64,000 nucleotides of DNA from Prosopocoilus inquinatus (lineage: Eukaryota; Arthropoda; Insecta; Coleoptera; Lucanidae): positions 53,864,101 to 53,928,100 of the forward strand of contig CM069872.1 of the NCBI GenBank assembly GCA_036172665.1, written 5' to 3'. The position numbers and the translations under genes are program-made. The notes beneath the pieces are model-generated. The model was not told where the DNA came from, did not search any database, and worked only from the letters and a program-made list of their open reading frames with translations. Of this stretch, positions 34,421 to 46,599 are shown one piece after another; the stretch's first letter is position 1; each line of letters opens with the position of its first letter.

Positions 34421-35270
34421 ATGGCGCCTTTCGGCGGCTATACTTTGTCAACAAGTTGGCGACGACGTTGCCTGCAAAAAATCTGGCAACCCTGGCCTGC
34501 CGACTCGTCAATAAACTCTTCTGCTCGTTGACTCATGCCCATGGTGGCGCGATGTGAATTTCTGCTTGCAATTAATTAATATTGATTTGATGAGATGGCG
34601 CTGTATAGAGTAAACAATGAGAACAACTGTATAACCAAAGTTTATCAAATTTAAATAATAATTCAAGAAGCCCAGTGATTGCGTATAATAATAATTCTTG
34701 GATACCAGATGGTACCAGGTATACATTTCAATTATCTGTTAATAGATGGCGCGCGTGTTTTTCTCTTTTTTTTTGCAAGCGCCTTCGGTGTTGTTATCTG
34801 ACACGCCGTCTGTAATTATTAGCGGCCCTGAGAACGAAAATAACGGTTTAGGTAGACGTAAGCGATAACGCAAAAATAACCACGACGAGCTGATTTTATC
34901 CGGAATTTTTTTTTTCACTCGCGATAAGTCGTCGCCTTAATTAACGCTTTGCGTAACGCTTTATTTTAGTCGCTGATTTATTTTCCTATTTAAAGCAGGT
35001 GCCGGCCATTCATGAAAGTGAATTCTGGGGAGGGGCTTCCCCCGCGGGGGGCGATTTTAACATCAAATTAAGGTAGAACTTCCTATTTCCTAGATTTAGG
35101 AGAAAACAAAAGGCAGGCAACTCAAACAACAACGACTCGATAATCGTCGAGGTTCTTTTGTTTCTCTTTGTTTTGTTCTTTATTTTATTCGACGATCGTG
35201 TTTTGCTCGCCTGATTTTATAATTAGCTGCCGCATCTAACGTCAATCTCCCAGGCTTTTGTTATTTCCGC
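34421..35270. other. Intronic DNA, nothing beyond isolated AGATGGCGC motifs
   Basis: AGATGGCGC occurs at 34593-34601 and 34744-34752. No other feature supported. Confidence 0.35.
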
Positions 35271-36060
35271 GCGAAATTTGAAGCATCCGACGATAATGAA
35301 AGCCATGTGTGGCGCCATCTACGTGTATCTCCTCGGTGCTATGTTATTTGGGGGCGAAATCTCAAGAAGGTGTAAAAGATTTTTGAAAATCGAAGAATGG
35401 AATTTCCGCAGCGCCACCTACGTAACTCTCCTGGGACTATATTTTAGGGGGCGAAATGTGAAGTGTTTGAAAATTGAGCAAAACTAAAACTGAAGTTTAT
35501 GTGGCGCCATCTACGTAAACGTCATCGAAGTACCTTTCTTGGGGGTGAAATTTATTTAAAAAAATGAAACATGTTCTTCTTCGTCTTTCGCTTATTGTAT
35601 TGTTGGAACAGTCGATCGTGTTTTGTTCGTCCGAATTTACAATGGGCTGCCGTTTGTACTTTTTTTTTTAATTTTCGAAGTCACGTTTCAAATCTTAAAG
35701 AAAAAAAATGTTTTTTCCTTAACGGGATTTAATTTTCTGAATTTGAAGTATTTGAAATTTACAAAAAAAGCGCCGAAAATAATCGAAAATAAAAACTGCC
35801 ATCTGTGTAAATCTCCTAGAACTACATTTGGGAATTGCTCGATATTTGAAATAACTGAAAATAATTTTCTTTTCTTTTTAAATTTAAAACTACAGTAAAA
35901 TGACGTTCAGACGTCAGCTTCGGATTTTTGCGTCGAAGTTTTTCGTCGACGAAGAAAAGAAAAACCTAAACTGCGTAAACTGTAGTACGTTGGCGACATC
36001 TATCTAAACTTTGTCGATTCATATTGTTTCTCGGCGCGAAATTTGAAACTTACTTTTCAT
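35270..36060. repeat. Inverted, degenerate member of the 25.6-kb repeat family
   Basis: GTGGCGCCATCTACGT, CTCCT(C/G)GG(T/A)(G/A)CTA and GGGGGCGAAAT recur near 35309, 35408, 35502 and weakly at 35797 and 35990. This is the reverse complement of the unit at 25615-26770. GCGCCATCT is exact at 35312-35320 and 35504-35512. Confidence 0.65.
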
Positions 36061-36397
36061 ATTCATTTCCCCGTATTTTAATAGTTTTGCGGTGTTTTCT
36101 ATTTCGAGGGGAAATTTGAAATTATCTTTTTTTTTTCGCTCATGATTCTTCATTTTTTCGACGAGAAATTTAAAGTAACCTTTTCTTAGCGTTTTTCTCC
36201 CTCATGATTCTCCATTATTTTTTTTTTTTCGGCGGGAAAAATTTACTTTACTTACTTCGTTTATAATAATCACACTTTTTTTTTTAATAAAAAATGAAAA
36301 ATCTATGAAAATATGTATTTACATTGGAAAAATTAAACGGCTATGAAAATTAAATGTCTGGCGGAACCTTTACGTAAGCGCAACAATTTTTTTCTTC

Positions 36398-36740
36398 ACT
36401 ATTCGGAAATTGGTGACTATTAAAAAAAGGGGCAACCACACGCGCGTACAAGTTCGCGAGCGTGTACGTAAAAAATTAAAACCAAAATTAAAAAATTAAA
36501 ACTGATTGATGCCGATTTCTTCATCTACCGATATATTTATCTGCCAGATAGTATCTATTATCGATACAATGGTTTCCAAGGATAATACCTGGCCGATAAA
36601 TTTATCAGGAAATGAAGAAATCGGCCATAAGTCTAACCTAGCCCTTATTTAGATGCAACATTTTTTTTTAGTAATCGAAAAGGCGGTGACTATTAAAAGA
36701 GGCGACCACACGCGCGCGCAAGTTCGCGAGCATGTACGTA
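36398..36740. repeat. Direct repeat of ~80 bp flanking a MITE
   Basis: GGTGACTATTAAAA, ACCACACGCGCG and CAAGTTCGCGAGC follow in the same order at 36411-36470 and 36686-36738. The MITE at 36511-36626 lies between the copies. Confidence 0.75.
36511..36626. mobile_element. MITE family member 1 (GCCGATTTCTTCA ends)
   Basis: GCCGATTTCTTCATCTACCG at the left is mirrored by TGAAGAAATCGGC at the right, and internal GATA(A/T)ATTTATC and CCAGGTATTATCC-like blocks are also palindromic. The same element occurs at 54851-54973 and 58829-58934. No clear target duplication. Confidence 0.7.
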
Positions 36741-37621
36741 ACACGCCAAGTTCGCACCTTGTTGTGGATAACAATCTTTCGAGTTTCCGGTGCAATTTTA
36801 CGCTGTCACTTATTAGTTCTTTCCCCCTCCTGTTTGATTGTTTTTTTTTAATTTCCAATGCTATCAGGACCAAGATGAAAAATCCGTTTCGCTCCTGAGG
36901 ATACTTCCCGATTGCCACTTTCTTTCCGTGAAATTGAGCGAAACTGATGCGATGGTGAACACGTGCCCGTCCCCTCCCCCACCCCTCCGCAACGCGTTGC
37001 AAATATTGCATCAAGGAATCCGGGTCTCCCCCGGGAGGAAGAACTTCATTCGGGTTCGGCTTACCTTCACGGACGTTTCGAAAACCTCACCGGAGGCAGT
37101 GCATACACGTTCTCGTATCTACATCATTTTTTCTCGGTCTCTCTCTCTCTCGCTCTCTCTCGCCCTCTTTCGTTGGATTATTCGCGGGATCAAATACAAA
37201 TGTGGATGTGGCGTGTTAAACAAAAGAGATTGATCGATCGATGCATTGTCATTTCTTATTAATATAGTGTGTGCGTCCCAAAGGGGAACCCCCGGGCGAG
37301 TTTCAGCGCAAGAAAACGAGGAAGCTTCGCTATTTCGTCGATCAACCCAACTGGATAGCACACTGAATGAAACCGTGTTTGCTTTATTTTAACGATCGCT
37401 TTACGACGATGATAAAAATAGCGAACGGGCGGCGGCGTAACGGTCCTGGTCAGAAAGAAGCGGCGACGTCAAGCAAGCAGCAAGCAACCGGTCGGGGAGA
37501 GCCCCGAGTTTTTCCTTTGTTTATTCACCACCCCTTTAGAAAAGCCGCGCGCGTCGCCTTGAATTATTCATGAGGGTTTCGAGACGTGAGGCTCGTGCTT
37601 GCCTGCTCGCTCGCTCGCAGA
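36741..37621. other. Unique island with CT microsatellite
   Basis: A TCTC tract lies at about 37135-37168. The region is fairly GC-rich, with open frames but no recognisable protein. Confidence 0.35.
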
Positions 37622-38130
37622 GATGAGATCGTTTTGTGTCACTAGAGTACGGGACGTATACAGGGTGTGTCACGTGAAAAAGAGACGGACACATTTTTCG
37701 TTTTTTTTTTTTTTTAGAATTAAATGCAAATTTATTTAATTCTTACATATATGTACGTACGTGATGAGATCGTTTTGTGTCACTAAAGTACGGGACATAT
37801 ACAGGGTGTGTAACGTGGAAAAGTGACGGAAAACTTTTTTCTTTTTTTTAGACTTCGAATGCACATTATTTTACTTCTTACATGTGCGTACAGTCGTGAT
37901 CAAATCAATCGAGACCGATTGACAGTTCTGTAACCCTTACTATCAAAGTCAATTAGAGCGCAGTTAGCTTGCAATGGTCTCGATTAGGATGATCGCGACT
38001 GTACGTGATGAGATTGTTTTGTGTCACTAGAGTACGGGACATATACAGGGTGTGTCACGTGGAAAAGTGACGGAAACAATTTTTTCATGCAAATTATTTT
38101 ATTTTATTTCTTACATGTACGCAGTACGTG
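37622..38130. repeat. Three copies of a ~131-141-bp unit containing TATACAGGGTGTGT
   Basis: GATGAGATCGTTTTGTGTCA starts at 37622, 37763 and 38007 (one T variant). Each copy continues with AGTACGGGACATATACAGGG and GACGGA. The longer distance between copies 2 and 3 is explained by a 111-bp MITE inserted at the junction. Confidence 0.92.
37891..38001. mobile_element. 111-bp TA-flanked MITE (Tc1/mariner-like) inside a satellite
   Basis: The first 27 bases, starting CAGTCGTGATCAAATC, match the reverse complement of the last 27, starting CAGTCGCGATCATCC. TA flanks both ends (37889-37890 and 38002-38003). Removing element and one TA restores the junction GCGTACGTGATGAG, which is also seen uninterrupted at 37756-37767. 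No coding capacity. Confidence 0.92.
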
Positions 38131-38494
38131 TGTAGCGAGTATCACGCGACAAGTGTGTGCTGCGATACGCCGCTTGGTTGACAAATGCGGGTCGTTTTTC
38201 ATCAAAACAATAACAGCAAGGCACAGTTAAACAATTACGTCATTGCTTTTTCTGAAAGTGGTACACATCTTATACGCAACGTTAAAGTATGTAATAATCG
38301 AAGTTATAAAATAACGCCCGCTCGTGAGTCGTAACGGTATTTTTTTTACATATTACAGACGAAACCTCTTTTTTTTTTGTTTATTGTTCTATGAATCGCG
38401 CGTTGTCCCTTTAAACTGATGTAAATCTCGTGCTCGGATCTGTTTCTGTAAGAGTTCCCTCTCTATCACGAACACTGGTACGTTTCTCGACTAA

Positions 38495-38955
38495 TCTGAA
38501 CCAATTTTCAAAAACTACCCCCCCGGTAGATGTCGCGGCCGCCCAAATTTTGCTTATTTGTTCCTCTTCTGCGCAATTTAAAACCTCAAAAAAGAAATGA
38601 AACTAAAAATTAAATCTAAGAATTAAATTAAAACCCGCTTGAAAGTAAGTTCAGCCCAATCTGGGGAAGGGGGGTTAATCCAGCTCCATTTAACCTAACT
38701 TTTCGCAAGTAATCGCAAGTTCTCTCATCCCCTGTTCGTCCGTACCGATTTTCCAAAGCTACTCCTCGTTAGATGTCACGGTTGTCCAAATTACGTTTAT
38801 TTTTTTCCGTCTGCGCAACTTAAAAACTCAAACAAGAAATGAAACCAAAGGAATTACAACCCAATTCAAATGAAGTCCAGCGTAACCTTGGGGAGGAGGG
38901 GGTGGGGGTCAATCCAGTTCGATTTAACGCAACTTTACGCAAGCAATCATCAGTT
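38495..38955. repeat. Two direct copies of a ~245-bp unit
   Basis: The blocks AGATGTC(G/A)CGG, GCGCAA(T/C)TTAAAA, AAGAAATGAAAC and GG(T/G)CAATCCAG...GATTTAAC recur in order in 38495-38720 and 38745-38955. Confidence 0.75.
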
Positions 38956-38996
38956 TAAGGTTGCGCGTTTTTGCATATGTCGTTAAGTTGGACGCA

Positions 38997-39332
38997 TGGA
39001 ATTTGGACAATCGGAATTGGATATAGTACTCGCGGACAGTTAAAACAGTTATTTAACATAACAGCGATGACGTTCGTTCCCTCGCGCTCCTCACACCTGT
39101 AAAACCATGTATCAAATTTAAGTGAACCGTATGCACGTTAGGCGGCGGCAAGCAGGAATTTGGACAGTCGAAATTGTCGAAATCGGATGTAGTATGTACA
39201 CTCGCGGACAGTTAAAACAGTTATTTAACATAACAGCGATGAGGTTCGTTCCCTCGCACTCCTCACACCTCTAAAACCATGTATCAAATTTAAGTGAACC
39301 GTTTGCACGTTAGGCGGCGGCGAGCAGGAATT
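38997..39332. repeat. Two direct copies of a ~160-176-bp unit
   Basis: GGAATTTGGACA(A/G)TCG(G/A)AATT starts both copies (38998, 39157). CTCGCGGACAGTTAAAACAG and CCATGTATCAAATTTAAGTG follow in each and are nearly identical, so the duplication is young. Confidence 0.88.
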
Positions 39333-42300
39333 TAATCGGCGGCGGGCGTATCAATCACGATTATCTGGGAATTAAGCGAGGCCGGGGAACACCTCCACCC
39401 CCGGTCGGCCGGCCGCGAAATTCACTCTCTCTCGCTCCCTCCCTCGCCGCGCCGCGCAAATTAAAAAGCGGAACTAGCCGCGAACTTTCCAAATTAAAAT
39501 CCAAACCGGAAGCCGAGGCTGGGGCGTGAAAAATTGTTGTGTCTTATTAAAAGCTAACTCTTCTTCTTCTTCTTCCTGGAAAGTTGATTGCTCGTAAGAG
39601 GGAACTTCTCTCCCCCCTCCCCAATTCGTCCGACTTCAAGACACTCGGAAATACAGAGCGAGCAAAAATTATTTAAAAATTAAAACGCGAACAACTTTAA
39701 TTAAAGAGAAAAATGCTTTACCATATAAATTTTGCACTCCCGTCGGATTTTATGATTGGATAATAAACTAATTTATTTAGGACGTTACATTAATTTATTT
39801 ATACGTAGGTCGAGCGATCAGTTAATTTCAATGCGAACTGTTCTCTGACTCCTCAGCCGATCGCTTAAATATCCCGGGCTGGTTCGCGTGAATTTCGGCC
39901 TGAGGAACATTCCAAGCCGCGGACGGCGACTACTGTCTAAGGAAGAAGTACCCGAAAATTCCGTCGCGGAAGCAGATAGACTGTCGCCTAACCTTCGAGA
40001 TTATGTCGCATCAGGCTCTGACGCGTGTAGCTTCCGTCAACTAAACTCGATGAATCATTGATGCTCAATCACGATCATTGGAAACTGGCAAACCGGCCTC
40101 AGGAAAAGTGGAAAACACATTTTTTTTTTCGTAATTCAATGACTAAAACTTCTGTCGGATTCTGGATTTTCCGAACAAAAGCCCCGCTCGCGACCATTGT
40201 ATAAAGAAACGCCTCCGGGGGAATCTCTTAAAAGAGTACAAAACAAGTCGGCGGACCTCTTCGGAGAGTGTGGAAAACGTGATCGGTCAGCAACGATTCT
40301 TGCCTCGGAGGCTCGGGCTTGATTAGCACCTTACTCCTTCCTCCTCAACTTTTACGAGAGGAACTTCGGCCTTGTTCTACGCTCCGCTCCGCGACGACAA
40401 CGACGCCGACGCCTCGGGAAATCGAAACGGGCTAAATAATACATTTCCTTTCTCGCAACGATGTTAATTAAAATGGAAACTTTAATTGCGACCGAGTCTC
40501 TCCGGGTGCTCGATTGTGAATTATATTTGTTTGAGAGTGAGAGAGAGAGGAGTGTAAATTATAGGAGTATTTGTTTGAGAGTGAGAGAGAGGTGCGGGAG
40601 CAGAAGCAGACCCGAGGAAGAAACCGAAAGCAAAACGCGACGAATAAAGCTAAAATGTATTTAGTTTGCGGAAGAATCTGACGTTAGATAACGATGTCCT
40701 CCTCCTTTAAACAAACTAAAAGTTGGCATGACTTAATGACGTAATGACGTTATTTTTTTCCCAAAGGTTTTAATAATAATAATTCGAGTTGATTACTATC
40801 ACAAAACTTCAAAAAACTGAATACTCCTGTTAGCTTAAAGCAGGTGGCAAGTCGGCTTTGCCCCCCTGGTAGCTCAGTGAAGAAAGGCGAGGTCCATAAG
40901 TTGTGTTAAAAACGCGCCAGGTTGAACAATGAGCCAGCTGTGTGGGGCAGTTCGAGGCAGCGTTGCCAATTTGCCTCGGATTCGCAGTAAAACCAGGAGA
41001 TTTATTTTATGTAAGTTCACTGCCGTACGTGTCCTTTCTTTTGTTTTTCAAATGAAAACATTGGACTGTATATCGAGTGATTTTTTTTTAATTTGACGCA
41101 TCCATTTCCGGAGGATAATTCGAATATAAAATCAAGTCAAATTAAATCAAGAAAACGAAGAAGACAGTCGGTTTATATGTAATTAAAAGAATAAAAATAA
41201 AATAAAAATGAAGTCAAATAGAATGAAACTAGATTGTCACAATCTACCAAACTTTATATTAAAAAAAAAATTGCTGCAAATCGTTTTTTTTTTTCATTAT
41301 GCTTTGGCAGCAAGCATGGCCGCCTTGCATGGGGTGACTTATTATGTAGCAAACCCGCTATCAATTTGTCAATCCTTGTGCAATGTTAGGTCAAAAGGCG
41401 ATCGTAGGGTGTCGCTACTTTATCTATTTAAATCTTGACGTGATTACTATATTTATATTGTATGTTTTAAAAATGTGAATTGAATTTGATAGGGGGTCGT
41501 CGGCCGATGGGAATTTTTATTTTTTGTTATTGTAAGGGGAGAGGGGGAGGGGGATCGATGCTTAGAAAAGGTTTGGGAACCTCTGATTTAGTCGATTGTC
41601 TAACTCACTCGAACTGATGGTCTATGGGCGTTGCGATGTATACGTATATGAGGAGTTGGCTGCCTAAATAACTCGAGGTCAGAGGCGGTTGCCTTCTACG
41701 CGGACGAGGTCCAAGTTCCAAAGTCGACATAGAAAGCCTGCTGGGATGTTGCAAGTCAAGGATGATTCTCCTCAAATGATGGCGTTTGCCTTTTAATCTC
41801 AGACTTAACCCTGATTTGTGGTAGGATCTGTTGTTATTATTAAGTTAATGACCTATTTCTCTTTCATCAACTGATGACGCGCGCCAACTGCGTGTTTTAA
41901 ATCGAGTTGGGTGCATTCGATTGTTTTAAATTAACACGGACGTGTTTCGTGGAAGAATCTGTCGTTGGATAACCGCCGCGTTCTTTTCGCCGGGCGGGCG
42001 GCGCGGCGCATTGTGCAAAGTGCGTTACCCCCATTTTCGCAATTTTCCATTACTTTCGACCGCGCGCCGCTGTTACATCAACGCCTGACAATTACGTTAT
42101 GCAAGGAGGCGTTGCGCAAGAGCCGTTCGAGGTTTCTAAAGCCGATTTTTATATTCCGATTTCACCGAATATATCAGGCGTGAAGCGCCGAGAAGGAAAG
42201 AGACGGAAAAAGAGAGAGAGAGATTCGCGCGCGTGTACGAGCTTCCGGTTTTTCTCTAATCGCCGCCGACTCCTACCTCGGAGTTTCGGGGAAAAACGCG

Positions 42301-42355
42301 ACGACCTCGTTAGTGGTGGAATTGCACAGATTTTCATTTGCTTAAAAAATAATAT
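39333..42355. other. Long unique stretch without recognised gene
   Basis: Mixed GC content, with a GAGA-rich stretch at 40531-40590. A hAT-like terminus lies at 41561-41585. Open frames (40461-40664, 41208-41438, 41965-42362) show no family features. Confidence 0.35.
41561..41585 (-). mobile_element. Solitary hAT-like terminus
   Basis: Read on the minus strand, 41585-41566 begins CAGAGGTTCCCAAACCTTTT, which resembles the CAGTGGTTCCCAACC-type terminus of hAT elements. The partner end was not found, so this is a remnant at best. Confidence 0.4.
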
Positions 42356-42359
42356 CTAC

Positions 42360-42870
42360 TAATTCGACAAATCAAAATAAAAACAACAGAAAAGCGAAAG
42401 CAAAATATGAAAAAAAGGGAGTCGATTCAGAAACAAAAAACCAAAAACAAAAGCAGATCGGTGATTCTCCAACGGGACGCAAAAGAACTTAAGACAACTT
42501 TTATTCCAAAAATAATAATAATAATAATAGAAACAAAGGAAAAGCGAAAGCCAAATATGAAAAACAATACAATCCGATAACAAAAGAAGATCGACGACGA
42601 TGTCTCAACGCGATCACGAAAATTTAAAATAAAAAAAATATATATATCTAATATTAACAATACGAAATAAAAAAAACAAAAACAAAAGAAACTCGCTGAA
42701 GCGAAGTACGAAAAAAAAAAAGAAAAACAAGGCGAACCGAAAACAAAGAAAGATCGACGATTTTCTCGAACGAGATGCGAAAAAAAAACCAATAACAAAA
42801 ACAAGGCGATCCGATAACAAAAGAAGGTCAACGGTGTTTCGGCGGAACGCACGAAAATTTAAAAAAGGCC
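42360..42870. repeat. A-rich degenerate repeat block (ACAAAAGAAGATCGACGA family)
   Basis: CCGATAACAAAAGAAGATCG (42575), CCGAAAACAAAGAAAGATCG (42738) and CCGATAACAAAAGAAGGTCA (42812) are followed by CTC-AACG-GA and CGAAAATTTAAA. An AAT tract lies at 42510-42529. Inverted relatives lie in 32820-34420 and 51660-51960. Confidence 0.7.
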
Positions 42871-42971
42871 TTTTCTAAAATAAATAAATAAATAAATTAC
42901 GTTAACAGGGTGATAAAACGACAACAAAGGAAACGCGCGAAATCGAAATATGAAACCAAGACCAAAAGGAA

Positions 42972-43104
42972 ACACGTTAAATGTGTTGCCTACGTAGCAG
43001 CGTCTAAAAAACAAAAAAAAAACATTGGCGCCAAATTCAAACTGTCTTGAATTGTTTTGCTATTTAATTGCACGCACGTTAAATGTGTTGCCTACGTAGC
43101 ACGG
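42972..43104. repeat. Direct repeat of ~27 bp, 103 bp apart
   Basis: CACGTTAAATGTGTTGCCTA followed by CGTAGCA is found at about 42974 and again at about 43076. Confidence 0.8.
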
Positions 43105-46100
43105 TCTATATGATGAATCTTGTTTTTTTAATTCGGTTGAAAGAAAGAACGAACGCCTCGGACGTAATTAAATTAAATTAATCATCACGAAACGCGCCAG
43201 TGATTAGTTAGCGATTTGGCCGTCGTCGAATTTCCTGTTCGTTTGTGTACGATTAGAATCTACAACGAATTACCAAAATTTCGGGCGGGCGATACGAATC
43301 ACGCAGGTTTTTTATTTGTACACACCGACGCCGGACGCCAGGGGGCGCGCGCGCCGCCCGCCCGCCTTTCTTCCAAATCGGAACGGCGCCGCCGGAGTTA
43401 ATTAGAAAATTATTTGGAACGCTGAAATTTTAATTCCAACTCCGACCACAAAGCCGGCAATGAATTATTTTGTGTTAATTGAACTGTCAAAGCGGATAAT
43501 TCTTTGCACGTGCGTTTTTCTTTGTTCTCCTTTCTCGCTTTGTGACGCCGCCGCTGCGCGCCGCTCGAATTTATTATTATGAGATGGAAACGAAAGAAAG
43601 CGCGCCCGGCGGAGGGAGTTTCGGAACGCCATCTAACGGGGGAGCGGATTTCTCCTCGGAAAGGCGAATTTTTTCGAGTTTGTTTCGGCCTCCGCCGAAA
43701 GCGCGCAGACAATTAAGCGGCAGTTTTTCACCGCAATGGAAGCATCTGGCGCCGACGTTTCCACGGCCTTAAACGACGTCGACGCCTCGTTTTTTGCCCG
43801 GAAAGAAAAACCGCCGCTGGCGTAATGGACGCCCGCCCTCCCTCCGGTAATAAAGATAATTCTCGGCGCTCGCTTCCGGTTTCTCGGTTTCTATTATCCA
43901 CGTTGGCCGTTTGTGTAATAACGCCAGGACTCTTTATGAGTATGAGTAATTTTATTCTTTTCTCATTAGTATACTATACGTTTTTTTTGGGGGATGAGCG
44001 GGGCGAATTATAAACCTGTTGCCGCCCTCACTGATAATGATGACAAAATAATAATATAGAAATAATTATTTTCTTAAAGTTAAAGTTAAAATAAAAAATT
44101 ATTTAAGCGAATCCGTGCTGCTTTAGTGGTACAGGCAAAACAAAAAAATAATCGCTTTGCGTTTCTTTGCGACTTTATTTCTCGACTTCGATTGCAACAG
44201 CGCTCGTAGTCAGTCGCTAGTTTATCCAAAAACGGTTCAATGTAAATTAGGCCTTGTCTCCCGAACAAGGCGCATAAAATATAACGCCCCATAAAAGATG
44301 TTACAGGAAACAAATGAACGTAATTTCCGCGATCAGCTCCTTACGTAATTCGCACAATATCCTCCTCGTCATCAAATCAGAGGCGGCGATTTATTTATTA
44401 TTATTTCACATGCTATTGCCATCTCGTTTCGTATTTATTTTCTTTCACGTAGTAAGTCGGTCGCAGCCGCGCCACAGCAGCAATACGCGAAAACCAAAAC
44501 AAAAGAAAAAAAGATGAATCTCCCTCTTTAATTAAGGGACGGTCGCACTCGCTCTCCCGCCGCAGTTTATCAGAACGTAACGAGCCGGCCGTTATTTATG
44601 CAAACGATCGGTCGTGTTTTTGCCGTGACGGGGGAGGAGCGGGGGGAGGGGGGGCATTATGTTCTAATTAACGTGTTTTTTTTACGCTAATGCTGATGTC
44701 GTTTCGTCGGAAACGATCTATAAAGCGGATTTAGGGGCGCGTAAAGTTTTATGCGGCGAGATAAACCGTAGCGTAATGCGGCACGGACGCCACGGTCTCG
44801 GCTATTCGGGCGGGGGGCGGGGGGGGGGGGGAGGGAGCTCGAATAGATTTCGTTTATTTAATCAACAATAAATAAATAAAAAAAATAGTAATAATAACAA
44901 TAACGAAAAACGTCGTAGCGGTTTGTAAATACCAGCCCTCCGCTCCCCCCCCCCCCATTAAAATCGAACTGTTTTATTGCAAGGCCGACCACCAGAAAGT
45001 GAAAAATCTGGAAAATCAGGGCTGTTCTAGAGTATGCAGATTACGCGTCATAACCGACGTCATGTGGGTGGCCTACACACCAGGCTGCCTTGAATACTTA
45101 GAAGCCCTACGCGATTCATTTAGAATATACAAAGAGGCTCAATTCAATTGTTACTTACTTGACTCCCCCCCCCCCAAAAAAAAAAAAAAGAAACTTAAGG
45201 GTTGTTTTCATTAAAAATCTGAATAATAACAGCGTTCCCGTCGCGCGTATCGGTCTTGAATGAAACGTCATCAGGGTCTTTGAACTTGTTGCACTTGTTA
45301 ATCAAGTAGTGATTATTAAAAGGGGTTGGCGAGGGGGGGGGATATGCGTCATCGTATCTTTTCAGATTAATTACGGCCGTCATCGCGTCGAAAATTTTTC
45401 GATTTCTCGTCGCGTCGCGTCGGTTCCGATTGAATCCGGCCGGTGAAATATCGCGCGGGGGTCGCTCGTTCGCTTCGGGACGGGGCGCGCACGCACCGGG
45501 GAAGTACGTGCCGCGAATCGGGGACGGCGCGATTTTCCGAACGCCCCGCCGCCCGTCACCATGAATAAAAGAACGATTTCGCAAAACACTTTTTCTCTTT
45601 TGTGTCTTCGAATAACGCGATTATGTTCATCCTCTTTACGCCTTGTCGCCGCCGCCGCCGCGCAACCGGGACAAAATATTTCAGATTTTTTTCTTTTTTT
45701 TTGGCGCTTTTCAGAAAATACAATCTACACCACGTAACAGAGGAAATCTCGTCGACAGAATCTTTTCGGGGATGAGGTAATAAATAATCAATCAGAGCCA
45801 TATTTGGGATGCGGGGGCGTCGCGCCTCAGCACAAAACAATTACATAACGATGATCGCCATGCTTGAATATGGCTTAAGATTTTTCGAGCCGCTACGACA
45901 AGTATGGTTTAAAACGTGACGACAGAAACGGCCTTGAAGAAACAGAACATTGTCGGCGCGAATACTAATGCGATACGTGCGAGACAAGCTAACGTCGAAA
46001 ACGAGTAGGCCGACGGCGCTCGTTTAAAACAAATCTCTGCGCCAAAATTCTTAAGGGCCACCGACGTAATCAGACGTCGAATCAGCGATGCTTCTTCTAA

Positions 46101-46329
46101 GTACAGAGAACGCAAATAAAAACAGCAAGACGTTTTGTGAGGATTCTCGTAGAAGACGCGCGGTTTAAATGAAAAAAAAAGTGCGAAATTAAGTCGCAAA
46201 CTACCTCATAGATGGCGCTGCAGAAAACGCATGATAACACAGCTTTGTAAAAACGAAAGTAGTTACGACTAGACGCACAGATAATAGAGATGGAACGTCG
46301 TCTTTCAAGGCTTCCTTACCCTCGTAATC
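43105..46329. other. Long unique stretch, GC-variable, no gene recognised
   Basis: Contains strong G runs (44640-44655, 44808-44836), a C/A homopolymer junction (45165-45189) and a GCC tract (45648-45660). AGATGGCGC occurs at 46210-46218. Open frames on both strands have no recognisable domains. Confidence 0.35.
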
Positions 46330-46518
46330 TCCACTGAGCTGGAGCCGTCAATACCCCCTACATTGTTAGTCGACTGGGGCCCTATTCTCAAGTCATTCGA
46401 CTAAAGTCGTATGCGAAACTAACGTCAAAATAGTACATACGATTTTAGTCGAGTTACTTGAGAATAGGGCCCCAGTCGACTAACAATGTAGGGGGTATTG
46501 ACGGCCTCGCTCAGTGGA
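46330..46518. mobile_element. Foldback element with ~75-90-bp inverted arms
   Basis: The left arm (CCACTGAGC..., CCGTCAATACCCCCTACATT, GTCGACTGGGGCCCTATTC, ACTAAAGTCGTATG) is matched almost base for base by its reverse complement in the right arm ending TCAGTGGA at 46518. The inner core is ~20-30 bp. A third partial copy of the outer CCACTGAGC(C)...CCGTCA text follows at 46571-46592. The near-identity of the arms suggests recent insertion or gene conversion. Confidence 0.85.
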
Positions 46519-46599
46519 AATGGCGGGGGCGAGGGAACCTTCCGGTTTCCTCACCAATTTCCATCGCCATCTCCACTGAGCCAGACCGTCACCTCAGTC

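Noticed and set aside
40861..40900. CTGGTAGCTCAGTG, resembling a tRNA A box
   Set aside because: No cloverleaf, no GGTTCGAATCC B box at the right distance. No convincing tRNA was found in the window.
42359..42852. Minus-strand hydrophobic open frames
   Set aside because: Same cause: antisense of an A-rich repeat block.
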